Shown: positions 28,166-37,458, counted from the first letter of the stretch. The stretch: DNA of 64,000 nt from Arthrobacter sp. MAHUQ-56 (GCF_019710585.1 NZ_JAIFZQ010000022.1:85241-149240), one strand, 5' to 3'. The notes: generated from the letters alone by a model not told the origin. Made by a program: numbers and translations.

Positions 28166-29757
28166 AATGAACCTCCTTCAGTTGGCACGATGGGTGCGGC
28201 TGGATCCATGATCAGTTCCGGGGATCCGTGCCATTTCCCGTCGGTGTCGTTGACCCCGTCAGGGCCATGCTCAACGGAGGTCAGGCTGACCTGCACCGGG
28301 ATTCCGGGGCGCCCGCCGACCTTGATAAGGAACTTCCCACGCCCTGGCGGCTCGACGTCTTCACCACGGGAGTCCCACGCTGGCGGGTCCTGCCAAGAGA
28401 TGAGCTTTTGCTGTTCCTGCCGGGACAGCGGTATCGCGGAGGTCAGCAGCGGCATCTCGGAAGCGGGCAGCCCGCCGCAGATGACCATACCGGAGCGCTC
28501 GACGAAGCCACGGGCTTTCATCCGGTCCTCCTCGGCCGGCAGTGCCAGCAGGTCGGACATGGTGTGGGAGATCATGATCTGCCCGACGCCGACGGAGCGG
28601 TTGAGCCGGGTCAGGGCATCCACCCGGTCAACCATGCCCTTGCCGGCACGCAGGGCCCGCCACAGCTCATCCAGCACCACGAAGTAGTTCCTGCGCGGCT
28701 CCAGCCCTGCGTCGGCGAGGGCGTTGGCGACATTCACGGTGCCGAAGCCGTAGGACCAGCAAGCCAACAGCACGGCGGCCTGCAGATCGGTTTCGGTCTC
28801 ATCGATGCTGGAGACATCGAAGACCACGGCCCGGTCACGCTTCATCGGGTTGGTGGTTTGCCGGGAGAAGATTTCGCCGAGCTTCCCGCCGCCGGTCAGA
28901 CCGAGCAGGGTTGCTTCCAGCGCCCGGGTCTCCTGCAGGTAGACGTTCATGTCGCCGCGGTCCAGTGCGACCTGACGTAGCTCGTTCGGCGCGGAGACGA
29001 TCACGTCGAGCAGGTCCTTCAGAACCGGGACGCCGTCAAAGCGTTCATCGAGGACGCGCAGCGCCCGATCAAGGATCGTTTGTTCCTGGTCCGTGGGAGG
29101 GTTGTTCCGGCTGATGGTGATTAGGGATACGACCATGGTCAGGCGCCGGCCGTGAGCGTCGGCGCGGACCCTGGCAGCGTCCTCGTGGTGGCCGCTGTCT
29201 TCGAGCAGCTGGGCCGCTTCCACGGCCTGGCCGGGGTCGAGGATGTTCATATAGCCGACGCCGCGGCCGAGCTTGATGACCTGGCCGCCCAGGGCTTTCA
29301 CGGCTTTGACGTGTTCGCCTTTGAGGTCGCCCAGAATCAGGGGGTGCACGCCTTGTGCGGAGAGGCCGATGAACATCCGCCGCACTACCGTGGATTTCCC
29401 GAGGCCAGGCTTGCCGAGGATGAACGCCGAGGGGTTGGAAAGCAGGCGTGCGCGCTGGAACCAGCTGATCGGGTCGCAACAGACTGTGGCCTGGGTTTCC
29501 TCGTGGCGGCCCAGCGGTACCCCAATCATGGGAGACGATGCGCCGGATGAGAACGGCCACAGACCGCAGACCTGAACGGTTGTTCCCCGGTACTCCCGCA
29601 CGGAGGGCAGGAGTTGGGCCATACCGCCGCCCCGCCCGGTCCAACCCCTTGATCCCGGACCGGCTTCCCGTGCAGGACGCTTCGGGGTGTCGTCCGTTGC
29701 TTTTGCTGTCTTTACCGTCTTTGACTTCTTTGCTGTCAAAAGCCTCGTGCGTGCCAT
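28162..29757 (-). CDS. VirB4-like T4SS ATPase (C-terminal type)
   Basis: A 531-residue P-loop ATPase. Its lysine-rich N-terminus is followed by Walker A GKPGLGKST (115-123), a long insertion, Walker B VVLDELWRAL (about 380) and an SRQEQQ finger region, as in VirB4/TraC energisers. The usual VirB4 N-terminal domain is missing and appears to be supplied by the SCO6880-type protein encoded just upstream, so this is a split VirB4. The stop of that gene and this ATG share a base (TAATG), indicating strict coupling. Confidence 0.88.
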   Translation of the reverse strand: MARTRLLTAKKSKTVKTAKATDDTPKRPAREAGPGSRGWTGRGGGMAQLLPSVREYRGTTVQVCGLWPFSSGASSPMIGVPLGRHEETQATVCCDPISWFQRARLLSNPSAFILGKPGLGKSTVVRRMFIGLSAQGVHPLILGDLKGEHVKAVKALGGQVIKLGRGVGYMNILDPGQAVEAAQLLEDSGHHEDAARVRADAHGRRLTMVVSLITISRNNPPTDQEQTILDRALRVLDERFDGVPVLKDLLDVIVSAPNELRQVALDRGDMNVYLQETRALEATLLGLTGGGKLGEIFSRQTTNPMKRDRAVVFDVSSIDETETDLQAAVLLACWSYGFGTVNVANALADAGLEPRRNYFVVLDELWRALRAGKGMVDRVDALTRLNRSVGVGQIMISHTMSDLLALPAEEDRMKARGFVERSGMVICGGLPASEMPLLTSAIPLSRQEQQKLISWQDPPAWDSRGEDVEPPGRGKFLIKVGGRPGIPVQVSLTSVEHGPDGVNDTDGKWHGSPELIMDPAAPIVPTEGGSL

Positions 29758-31265
29758 TACAGCGCGTCCTTAATCTCGGAGGGCACCAAGCTGTGCTTGG
29801 GCAGGACCAGCCCCAAGGGCAAGGAGGCGGCGAAGGCAGTGTCCTGGGAGCCGTAAGCGCGGCGCAGCAGGACCCGGGCGGTGCCCGAGGTTTGTTCAAT
29901 GGCTGCTACGGCGCCGGGCAGCCGTTCCTTGTCCGTGACGGTGGCAGTGACGACCATGCCGAAGTTCACCAGTCCGGCGCCTTGGGCTTCTTCCTGCGCG
30001 GTTTGCACGGCGGAGCGAGCATCGACCAGAGCACGGGCGGAAGGGCGGGTACCGGAGGTGATGCGGACGTTGGCGTTGTTCTGGTCCCGCTCGACTACCG
30101 CTGCGGCGCGGGCGGAATCCATTGGGCGGTAGAGCAGGGAGACGCGTTTGCGGTCGATGTCCCCGTGCGGTGCCAGCAGCCGGGACAGGACGGAGGAGTT
30201 CACCGACCCGCGCGGGGCGCCGGACATGGTCCAGGAGGCCGAGAACGCGGAGTCGTGACGGTAGTCGTCCCAGCTGGCCTGCGTCGCGGTGGGGCCGACC
30301 TCGTCCCAGGTCAGCGATACCGGGGTGCCGGCGGCGTGGGCCTCGTCAATGATCAGCGCGGCAGGCGGGTCGTAGGCAATCCGGACGACCTCGCAGAGTT
30401 CCTGCGCCGACATGGGACGGGCGATCCCGGCACCGGTGGACTGGAGCCGGGCCGACAGGCCGGGGATCCGGGAGGCCAGGTCACGGGCGACGTCTTCAGG
30501 GGTGCGCTTTTTCGACCCTGCACGCAGCGATGCGTTGAAGGTCAGGGATACCCAGGCGCGGACCGTGGCCGATCCTTCCGGGTAGGTCTCGACGACCTCG
30601 TGGAGCATGTCCCTGGCGAACTGCGGGGCGTTCGGGTCGATGTTCATCATGACTTCGTTCCGCAGCCGGTACCCCGAGTCCGGAGCGGTCTCGACGGTAA
30701 CGGCTGCGGCGTCCAGGCCGGCCTCGTCGGCCAGACTGGCGAGCCAGCCGCCCCAGTTTGCCACCCAAGCATCGACCTGCTCCGGGTCCACGAGGGAGGC
30801 CCCGTCCGGTTCGGTGGAGAAGATCACGGTGAAGTGGCTGGTGGCCGGTACGTGCAGCATGGCGAAAGGGCGCTTGTAGGAGTCGGTGAACTCATATAGG
30901 GTGGACTTCGCTGCCAGCCCGGGGAGCTGGTACATGCCCCATTCAGTCACGCCCAGCGGCCCCGATCGGTACAGATTGGTCCCAGACGACTTCGAGACCT
31001 TGAACGCTACGCGAATACCCACACGGTCCACGACGGACTGGCCGTGTTTGTCCTTCACTGTCAGCAATAAGGCGCAAGCGCCGGCAACGCCAAGGACCCC
31101 CAGGCCGACGAACAGGCCCCAAATCGCGAAGCTGACAATGCCCAGGAGCAGGCCGACCATGACGATGCCGGTGCCGATAGCACCGAGATTGCCCAGTCCG
31201 GCTGAGCGCGGAACGCGCCAGTTGCCGTAGGACGGTTCCTTGTATTCGGTGTTAACTGCTGCCAC
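29757..31265 (-). CDS. SCO6880-family T4SS protein (PrgI/VirB4-N-like)
   Basis: A 502-residue membrane-anchored protein. Two hydrophobic segments (about residues 27-70) resemble PrgI/VirB3, and the soluble remainder resembles the N-terminal domain of VirB4. The YGNWRVPRSAG start and the GMYQLPGLAAKSTLYEFTD region are typical of SCO6880 proteins of actinobacterial conjugative elements. It is thought to form the inner-membrane assembly with the separate ATPase encoded downstream. It overlaps the TrbL-like gene by 14 bases. Confidence 0.88.
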   Translation of the reverse strand: MAAVNTEYKEPSYGNWRVPRSAGLGNLGAIGTGIVMVGLLLGIVSFAIWGLFVGLGVLGVAGACALLLTVKDKHGQSVVDRVGIRVAFKVSKSSGTNLYRSGPLGVTEWGMYQLPGLAAKSTLYEFTDSYKRPFAMLHVPATSHFTVIFSTEPDGASLVDPEQVDAWVANWGGWLASLADEAGLDAAAVTVETAPDSGYRLRNEVMMNIDPNAPQFARDMLHEVVETYPEGSATVRAWVSLTFNASLRAGSKKRTPEDVARDLASRIPGLSARLQSTGAGIARPMSAQELCEVVRIAYDPPAALIIDEAHAAGTPVSLTWDEVGPTATQASWDDYRHDSAFSASWTMSGAPRGSVNSSVLSRLLAPHGDIDRKRVSLLYRPMDSARAAAVVERDQNNANVRITSGTRPSARALVDARSAVQTAQEEAQGAGLVNFGMVVTATVTDKERLPGAVAAIEQTSGTARVLLRRAYGSQDTAFAASLPLGLVLPKHSLVPSEIKDAL

Positions 31266-32514
31266 TGGGGCCCTCCCCGGTTGAATCCTGCGCGGTCGTC
31301 TTGATTGCCTCTGATGTCCTGGATGCCACCTGTACGCCTGTGGCTACGGCCATGCCAGCCGGGCCCGTAGCTGCCGCTCCGGTCGCGGCCCCAGCACCCC
31401 CGGCCGGTGCTGCCGCTCCCGCTTTGCCTGCGGTGCCAGCGGCGCCGCCCGGGCCCGAAGAGCCAGGCGTTGGCTGCCCTCCCCCGCCGCGGGGGCCTGA
31501 AGATCCGGAACTGCCCTTGGGAGAGTTCCCTGCGTTCGTGCTGGTTGTGCTGCTGCTTGCTGGTGTGGGTGCGGCATTGCCCCGTCCACTGCCAACTCGG
31601 CCCATTGACACAGCCCCGGTGGCAAGGGCACCTACGGCGGCTCCTGCTGCTGCCCCACTGCCAGCGGCAACGGCTCCCACCATTGGCGTGACGAACCGCA
31701 TCAGGGCTGGAAGGGCGAACAGGGCGACGATCATCAACGTGAACCCCGTGATGGAGCCGATCAGGGCATCCTTCCCGCTGGTCTTGCTCATCAACAGGAA
31801 TGCGACCGAATACACGATGGCGGCAGCCGGCTTATAGAGGATGAAGGCGATGGTCCAGCCAACTGCCTTCTGGAACCACTGCCTGCCCATCTCCGTATTC
31901 GTGAATGCGGCAGTCGTAGGTAGGATTCCGGCCAGGATCACCAGCATGCCGCTGCGGACGACCATAAGAACGATCTGGACCAGGGATGCAATCAATCCGA
32001 TCAAGCCAAGGATGATGAGGATGAAGACCGCATCACTTGTGTGGATAGCCGCGATTTTCTGGAATGCGGCGGCGAACCCTTTGCCGTCCGTGGATCTTGT
32101 GATGATGGCGCTGGCGAAGGCATCGGCGGCAATGACCAGAATCGAGATGGTGCCAAGGCCTATGGCCGATACCAAAGTAAGGGTGAGCAGCGAACGAAGC
32201 AGATCTTTCAGGGGCGCCCCGCGCTGCTCCCAGATCATTCGAATGCCTCCAAGGATCACGGCGAGGACTGCCAGGGCCAACGTCCAAGGCATTAACTCGC
32301 TGTTTACAGCGGATACCACCGGACTGGCCGTTGCCCCATCCTCGCTGGTGAGATTCACAGTCGGCATGGACACCCAGAAGGTAGACAGAGTCGTCACCAT
32401 CTGGCTCATTCCCTCCATGATGGACTTCGCTAAGTTCCCGATTGCATCGTTGGCTATGTCTTCGAGTGCGTTGCCAAAGCCACAACCCAGGTCTCCCCAG
32501 CTGCATTCAGCCAT
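31252..32514 (-). CDS. TrbL/VirB6-like polytopic channel protein
   Basis: A 420-residue protein with a CGFGNALEDIANDAIGNLAKS amphipathic start, six or so membrane helices (about residues 70-280) and a long low-complexity tail (about 285-420) rich in Gly, Ala, Pro and Ser. This layout is typical of TrbL/VirB6-type inner-membrane channel proteins of Gram-positive T4SS. The tail could be cytoplasmic or exposed at the mating surface. The gene follows the 32516 gene after one base. Confidence 0.85.
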   Translation of the reverse strand: MAECSWGDLGCGFGNALEDIANDAIGNLAKSIMEGMSQMVTTLSTFWVSMPTVNLTSEDGATASPVVSAVNSELMPWTLALAVLAVILGGIRMIWEQRGAPLKDLLRSLLTLTLVSAIGLGTISILVIAADAFASAIITRSTDGKGFAAAFQKIAAIHTSDAVFILIILGLIGLIASLVQIVLMVVRSGMLVILAGILPTTAAFTNTEMGRQWFQKAVGWTIAFILYKPAAAIVYSVAFLLMSKTSGKDALIGSITGFTLMIVALFALPALMRFVTPMVGAVAAGSGAAAGAAVGALATGAVSMGRVGSGRGNAAPTPASSSTTSTNAGNSPKGSSGSSGPRGGGGQPTPGSSGPGGAAGTAGKAGAAAPAGGAGAATGAAATGPAGMAVATGVQVASRTSEAIKTTAQDSTGEGPSGSS

Positions 32515-32515
32515 G

Positions 32516-33262
32516 TCAGATTCCCGACCAGAGGATGAAGCCGCTCAGGTCCCTGACCTGGGAGATATGGCCGAAGGTGGCTCCGTCGTCGGAGGGTTTG
32601 ACCTTCCAATCTCCGTCCATCCAGCGCATGGAGAAAGTTGTGCGGCCCAAGGCTCCAGTTTCCGTGGCGAAGGCGAGGTCGACGGAGGCTTCCGACGGCG
32701 TGTAGGACTTGAGCAGGAAGCCCTTCACCTGAATCGTTGTGCTGCTGCCACTGGATGAGGTGCCGCTGGCCGTCTCCTTCAACGCGGCGTCTCTACCGGA
32801 TCCCGGGACGAGAAGCTTGTCCGCTACCTGCTTGAGAATGTCGGGATTCCCCGAGGATCCAAGGGCAGCGACGTTCATAGCCGCGTAGAGGGACCCCGTG
32901 GGTGAATGTGCGAAGCATGAGCGGAAGCCGCTCGTATCGGTTTTGCCCGGACCAACTTCAGGATCTGCGGGGGTCGCCATTTTGCCCACCAACTCCCATT
33001 TTGAGGTGGGCGCCGTACCCAGTGAGGTCTCTGAGGAAGACGGCAGCCCGCAGATGCTCTTTCCTCCGTCGCTCGAAGCGCTGGGTCTGGCGGTGGCTGT
33101 GCTGCTTGTAGCCGGTGCAGGCTCCGCGTTGCTCTGTCCTTTGGGGAGCAGGAAGATGACGATCCCTGCCGCAACCAGTGCGACCACCAGCGCGGCCGCG
33201 ATGATGAAGCCGGGTCTGGTGAACGGATCGCTTTCGGTGGTGCTCTCTGTTGACTGGCTCAT
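32516..33262 (-). CDS. Bitopic membrane protein of the conjugation operon (VirB8/TcpC-like position)
   Basis: A 248-residue protein with a short cytoplasmic N-terminus, one membrane helix (about 18-40, FIIAAALVVALVAAGIVIFLL) and a secreted Ser/Thr-rich domain. No family is recognised with certainty. Its topology and place next to the TrbL-like gene fit an extracytoplasmic assembly factor comparable to VirB8/TcpC in Gram-positive systems, which is inference from context. Confidence 0.75.
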   Translation of the reverse strand: MSQSTESTTESDPFTRPGFIIAAALVVALVAAGIVIFLLPKGQSNAEPAPATSSTATARPSASSDGGKSICGLPSSSETSLGTAPTSKWELVGKMATPADPEVGPGKTDTSGFRSCFAHSPTGSLYAAMNVAALGSSGNPDILKQVADKLLVPGSGRDAALKETASGTSSSGSSTTIQVKGFLLKSYTPSEASVDLAFATETGALGRTTFSMRWMDGDWKVKPSDDGATFGHISQVRDLSGFILWSGI

Positions 33263-33289
33263 ACGGAACCTCCCGTAGATGGTGGTGGC

Positions 33290-33559
33290 TTAGACGAAGG
33301 CGCGGACGATGCCTGCGGCGCCGGTGATGATGATGCAGCCCATGAGGACCCAGCCGAGCTTGCCGATGGCCTGTGCGCCTTCACCGCGCTGGAGCTGGAT
33401 GACCATGCCGATGCCGACGATGATGACGCCCAGGACGCCGAGGACCAGGCCGATGCCGGAGGCCCAGTTGAGGATGGTCAGCAGGCCGCCGGCCTGCTCG
33501 GGGACGACGGGGGTGGGGTTAGGAATGACGCTGGTGGAGAGTGGGGTGAACGTGTTCAT
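33290..33559 (-). CDS. Small pilin-like/VirB2-like membrane protein
   Basis: An 89-residue protein with a proline-rich N-terminus and two hydrophobic helices separated by a short charged loop (IQLRGEGAQAIGKLG-like), the layout of VirB2/TrbC-type subunits. ATG 33559 has GAAAGG upstream; a longer reading frame to 33817 is a shadow of the neighbouring gene. A pilus or surface adhesin role is inferred from topology and operon position only. Confidence 0.75.
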   Translation of the reverse strand: MNTFTPLSTSVIPNPTPVVPEQAGGLLTILNWASGIGLVLGVLGVIIVGIGMVIQLQRGEGAQAIGKLGWVLMGCIIITGAAGIVRAFV

Positions 33560-33570
33560 GGTGAGACCTT

Positions 33571-34170
33571 TCAGTGGTTGGTTGCCGTAGCTAGGGCGGC
33601 CACGTCGGTAATGAAGCGCTGGTATTCGCGGATGGCTGGCAGCGCGGTGGTGTCGGTGTGCCGCCAAGCGTCCACCCAGGGCAAGGTCCAGAGCCTCGGT
33701 GCCCCGCCGCCTACGAGGGCGGCGAAGTCCCGGAGTGCTCTGGGTGTCTTTCCTGGGGCGTCTGCCAGGACGGCGAGGCCGAGGAGGTTGATCTGCGGGG
33801 CTGCGCCTGACGCCCACTGGGTGAGCGCGTTCCTAGCAGTTGTCAGGCCGCGCATGTCTGCCCGGCAGACCAGCAGCACCCGCGGCTTGCCGCCGCTGGT
33901 GTGAACAGGCCAGCAATGATCCGTCGAACGGGCAGACTCGATAAGGTCAGCGATCCGGCTTTCACCCGCTCCCCCATGGGTACCAACAACCCAGAGCCTT
34001 GCTGTGCCGGCCATGTTGCGGGACGCCAGCCGGTCTGCCGCGTCTGGCTCGATCATGCCCCGCAGCGGGGTGCTGATGACCGCCGCGGGCGGAACAGCCG
34101 CGTCCAGTGTTTCCTCTGCCGGTTCATCCGCCGTGGGGCGGGTGACCCAGGGGTTCAGGGTCTGCTGCAT
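33571..34170 (-). CDS. ParA-like protein with degenerate P-loop (DUF6668 type)
   Basis: A 199-residue protein. Residues around 64-74 (VVGTHGGAGESRIA) resemble a ParA/MinD Walker A loop in which the invariant lysine is replaced by glutamate, so ATP hydrolysis is doubtful. The start at 34170 follows AGGAGGAATC. It sits beside a second ParA-like gene in the operon; proteins of this kind recur in actinobacterial T4SS operons. It may be a structural or regulatory partner of its neighbour. Confidence 0.72.
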   Translation of the reverse strand: MQQTLNPWVTRPTADEPAEETLDAAVPPAAVISTPLRGMIEPDAADRLASRNMAGTARLWVVGTHGGAGESRIADLIESARSTDHCWPVHTSGGKPRVLLVCRADMRGLTTARNALTQWASGAAPQINLLGLAVLADAPGKTPRALRDFAALVGGGAPRLWTLPWVDAWRHTDTTALPAIREYQRFITDVAALATATNH

Positions 34171-34209
34171 GATTCCTCCTCTCAACTCTCAAGTTCCGTG
34201 GGCATCGTT

Positions 34210-35667
34210 CTAGAAGCCTTTGGCGACGGCGGCCGCCGCCGCGAGCCAGGCCCGCTGGGTTGCAGGCTGGAGCGCTTCATAGCGGATAGGCCCGTTCACC
34301 AGGGCGGGGTCGTACGGGATGCGGACGACGGCGCGCACGAACGGCTCGAAGCCGTCCGCGATCCGCTGAGCCTCGGCCTTGGCGCGCTTAAGGGCATCCC
34401 CGGTCATGCTGCGCTTGGCGTCTGACGACTCGGAGACGATCACGACGGCGTTGCGTGCCAGCTCGGCGTCGTGGTCACCACGGGATTCGAGGGTCTGCAG
34501 CGTCAGCCGGGCTGCTTCTGCACGGTCCTCGATGGCGGTGACCGGGACGACGAGCTGGTTGGTGTGGTCGATCATCCGACGCCAGTTGGCCGCGCGGGCG
34601 GTGTTGCCGGAGTCCATGATGACCAGTCGGTAGTACCGGGTGAGGACCTGGTGGGCGATGTCCACTTCCTCGGCAGTGACTTCGTGGTCGCCTTCTTCAT
34701 TTTCGTCCGAGCGCAAAACGTCGAACTTGTCGGCGGTCTGGTGGTGGACGAATTTGGCGATTTCGGCCGCGTTCGTGGACGGGGACAGCAGCTCCCTGGA
34801 GGAATCGATCAGGTCCAGGACGCTGCGGTCGTGGGCGCCTTTCTCGGTCCGCCATCCCAGGGTGCCCTGGGATTCGTTGTTGTCCCACGCCACTGTTGCC
34901 GCGCCACTGTAGCGGGCGAGGATCGCCGAGAGCATCACAACCGTGGGGGTCTTGTTGGCCCCGCCCTTGCGGTTGACCACGGCGATGGTCCGTGGGCCGG
35001 GCCAGTGCTGGCTGACGGTGCGGATGTCCTCGCGTTCGGCCAGTTCCTCTGCTGAGGGGTCCATTCGAAAGCCCAGCCGGGTCAAGGTTCCGCGCCAGCC
35101 CTGCGTGGCGCGCTCCAGCACCGGGGCGCTGACCAGGAAGGAGGTCTCCTTCAAACTACGTCGGGTGGCCGGAGCGTCAGCTGCAGCAGCCTGCTCGGGT
35201 GCCCCGGAGGTCGGAGCAACGTCCTCAACCAAGGCGGTCTCCGCCGCAAGGGGTGGCCAAGGCTGGCGTTCCACGGTTGGCTGGGCGGGTTCAGGCTTCA
35301 CGGCAGGCGTTGCCGCTGGAGTGGTGTAGGTGGCGTCGACGGCCGCCGCAGCCGGAGTACTGGACGCTGCGGCAGTTCGGCGGCGGGCGGACCGGGGCTC
35401 GTAGGAGACGGATTCGACGTTGCCGCCCGGGTGGACGATCAGCTCGCCGTGGCCCTCGGGATCCTCGATACGGACCCGGACGGGACGCTGCAACGTCCTG
35501 GCTTCGGCCACGACAAGTGCCAGGGCGTTGTCTCGCAGTTCCTGCAGCGTCTCCCCTGCCGGGACGACGCGGGAGTTCCCTGCGACGACGACCTCGGCGG
35601 TGCCGTTGTCGCTGATGATGGCCTTGGTGTTCGGGAAGGCCAGGACCTCTGTTGGTGTGGTGCTCAT
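34210..35667 (-). CDS. ParA/MinD-like ATPase of the conjugation operon
   Basis: A 485-residue protein. The first 220 residues are Ala/Pro/Thr-rich and poorly conserved. A MinD/ParA-type domain follows with deviant Walker A VVNRKGGANKTPT, the WDNNESQGTLGWRT segment and IMDSGNTARAANWR as switch II. Start 35667 is chosen because the family N-terminus begins there; an upstream open frame to 35841 is not supported. Related proteins occur in actinobacterial T4SS operons, possibly positioning the apparatus. It is distinct from the plasmid partition ParA at 43724. Confidence 0.82.
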   Translation of the reverse strand: MSTTPTEVLAFPNTKAIISDNGTAEVVVAGNSRVVPAGETLQELRDNALALVVAEARTLQRPVRVRIEDPEGHGELIVHPGGNVESVSYEPRSARRRTAAASSTPAAAAVDATYTTPAATPAVKPEPAQPTVERQPWPPLAAETALVEDVAPTSGAPEQAAAADAPATRRSLKETSFLVSAPVLERATQGWRGTLTRLGFRMDPSAEELAEREDIRTVSQHWPGPRTIAVVNRKGGANKTPTVVMLSAILARYSGAATVAWDNNESQGTLGWRTEKGAHDRSVLDLIDSSRELLSPSTNAAEIAKFVHHQTADKFDVLRSDENEEGDHEVTAEEVDIAHQVLTRYYRLVIMDSGNTARAANWRRMIDHTNQLVVPVTAIEDRAEAARLTLQTLESRGDHDAELARNAVVIVSESSDAKRSMTGDALKRAKAEAQRIADGFEPFVRAVVRIPYDPALVNGPIRYEALQPATQRAWLAAAAAVAKGF

Positions 35668-35713
35668 GAAACCTGATTCCTTTACGTTGACGGGTTCGGT
35701 GACGTGCGGGCGC

Positions 35714-36217
35714 TTAAGAGGTGGGCGGAGTGAGTCGGTTGACCTTCCACGGGGCCCCCGGGCCGGTGCGGAGCAGCTGCAGGCTGTAAGTCCCGGCATC
35801 GGTCGGAACGGCTGCAAGAATGCCGTAGCCGTTGGCCTCATCGACTGTCAGGGTCGCGGGTCCGGTGACCCTGGTGGCGGGGACGTTCGCGGGGTCCACG
35901 GCGGAGTAGTCGGCGGTGGCCTGTGGTGTGAGCCAGCGGGCGAGGTCGTTGGCCCACTGCTTGTCCTCCAGGCCCGGGCGGGCGAAGTCGGCCATAGCCT
36001 TCTGGGCGGTGTCTACGGCCGCGTCTTTGCTGGGCTGGTCCCAGCTGATGCCGATGGTCGCCGGCACGGTGCCGTTGGGGGTCTGCGGGCCGCTGCCCGC
36101 GCTCAGGGAGACCGGTGCTGAGGCCGTGCTGGTCGCCGGGACCGGTGTGGTGCTCGCTGCCGGTGCGCAGGCCGTGCACAGGAGCACCAGCGCGGTCAGT
36201 ACCAGGGATTTTTTCAC
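35714..36217 (-). CDS. Hypothetical lipoprotein of the conjugation operon
   Basis: A 167-residue secreted protein with a lipoprotein signal (LVLLCTAC lipobox, C17), an Ala/Thr-rich linker and a C-terminal domain that looks like a small NTF2/conjugal-protein fold (LQLLRTGPGAPWKVNRL). It overlaps the CHAP hydrolase gene by 4 bases. A role in the cell-envelope part of the T4SS is inferred from context. Confidence 0.75.
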   Translation of the reverse strand: MKKSLVLTALVLLCTACAPAASTTPVPATSTASAPVSLSAGSGPQTPNGTVPATIGISWDQPSKDAAVDTAQKAMADFARPGLEDKQWANDLARWLTPQATADYSAVDPANVPATRVTGPATLTVDEANGYGILAAVPTDAGTYSLQLLRTGPGAPWKVNRLTPPTS

Positions 36218-37293
36218 TTCTTCTCCTCTTGGATGGGCAGGTACAGGAAGGCTGACGGGACCGTGTTGCTCACGGTGCGGGTGTAGTAGTTGTGGTCATC
36301 CGGTGGAGGGTTGCCGTTGTAGCCCTCTTCGACGTAGGTTCCGTTGTCCTTGACTTCCTTGACCACGGCGACGTGCCCATAGGTCGGGTCCGCTCCCCCG
36401 GCGCCGGGCGCGTACCAAACCACCGCGCCCACTCTGGGCGTCCTGCCGGTGGCCCAGCCCTTGGCGTCCCAGCCGGCCTTCCAGGTCAGAGCGGAACCGA
36501 GGCCCTGTCCGTCCGGGCGGAAGGTGCCGTTGAGGAACTTGAACGGTGCGATGGTGGACCCCATCTGCTGATTCACCCGCCACAGGGCAAAATCCACGCA
36601 TTCGCGGTAGAACATGCCAAGCGGCGAGGCCGCCGCGGCTCCGGGTCCGGCCTGCATCCAGGTGGGTGAGTTCTTCCACGGGTAGTCATCTCCGGCGCCG
36701 GCCTGCCCTGGAATGGCGCAGCCGCTGCCTTCCAGCGAGAACTTGCCGGTAGAGAGTGCCTGGACGATTTTCACGGCCTCGGGCCAGTGCTTCTGGTAGT
36801 GATAAGGGTCGGCATTGCGCTGGACCTTGTTGCCGGCGATGGTGGGCTCAAGCAGCTCCCAGCCCGGCACCGTCTGCAGCGCCTTGATGAAATTCGCGGC
36901 ACTGATGGTCGGGTCCATACGGTCCGAGTACGAGCCCCACGCGCCGTTCCCGCGCTGCTGGAACAACCCACGGGAATCCGACCCGGAGGCGTCGCCACGG
37001 TCCAGGACACGCAGCCCTGACTCCCCCAAAGCAACCATGACGCTGATCATCTGGCCCTTCAGGGGAAGGTTCAGCGCCTTGCCGGCACCCATGATCGCCG
37101 CGGCGTTCTTCAACTGCTCCTCGGAGTACCCCTCGACCTTTTTATCGGCATCGACCGTGACAGAGACACTAGGGTCGCAATTGCTGGCCGGGGGGTTGAC
37201 CGGTTGAAGCAACAATGGAATGGACAGGACGGACCCAAATAAGATGCTGGGGACAACGGCCGTAAGGCTTATAGACAACCCTTTGTTCTTCAC
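36214..37293 (-). CDS. Cell-wall hydrolase (transglycosylase-like + CHAP domain)
   Basis: A 359-residue secreted or membrane-anchored peptidoglycan hydrolase. An N-terminal hydrophobic segment (about 10-32) is followed by a lysozyme-like region (GESGLRVLDRGDASGSDSRGLFQQR, about 88-113) and a CHAP domain with catalytic C232 (RECVDFALWRV) and H307 (YGHVAVV). It opens the wall for the T4SS, equivalent to VirB1 of other systems. The gene starts with GTG, is the first of the 11-gene transfer operon, and its promoter region holds two tandem TAGACATGTCTA palindromes. Confidence 0.88.
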   Translation of the reverse strand: MKNKGLSISLTAVVPSILFGSVLSIPLLLQPVNPPASNCDPSVSVTVDADKKVEGYSEEQLKNAAAIMGAGKALNLPLKGQMISVMVALGESGLRVLDRGDASGSDSRGLFQQRGNGAWGSYSDRMDPTISAANFIKALQTVPGWELLEPTIAGNKVQRNADPYHYQKHWPEAVKIVQALSTGKFSLEGSGCAIPGQAGAGDDYPWKNSPTWMQAGPGAAAASPLGMFYRECVDFALWRVNQQMGSTIAPFKFLNGTFRPDGQGLGSALTWKAGWDAKGWATGRTPRVGAVVWYAPGAGGADPTYGHVAVVKEVKDNGTYVEEGYNGNPPPDDHNYYTRTVSNTVPSAFLYLPIQEEKK

Positions 37294-37434
37294 GGCTTCG
37301 ACCCCCTACTCATGCCGCATTGCGGTGGTTTCGTCTGGCGTCTTCATCAGCTTTGACGCTCTGGTTTCCCGCATGCCTTTTGTTCAAGTCGGACGGGATC
37401 AGGTCATCGATATCAGGTGCCATCAGAATCAGAT

Positions 37435-37458
37435 TAGACATGTCTATAGACATGTCTA
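37435..37458. promoter_or_regulatory. Two tandem TAGACATGTCTA palindromes (operator of conjugation operon)
   Basis: Two perfect 12-bp palindromes abut exactly (37435-37446 and 37447-37458), about 140 bases upstream of the CHAP gene. A third copy is at 40313. On the minus strand the array contains TAGACA and, 16 bases on, TAATCT, so a promoter could overlap the operators. The most likely binder is the HTH regulator encoded next door at 37501. Confidence 0.7.
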
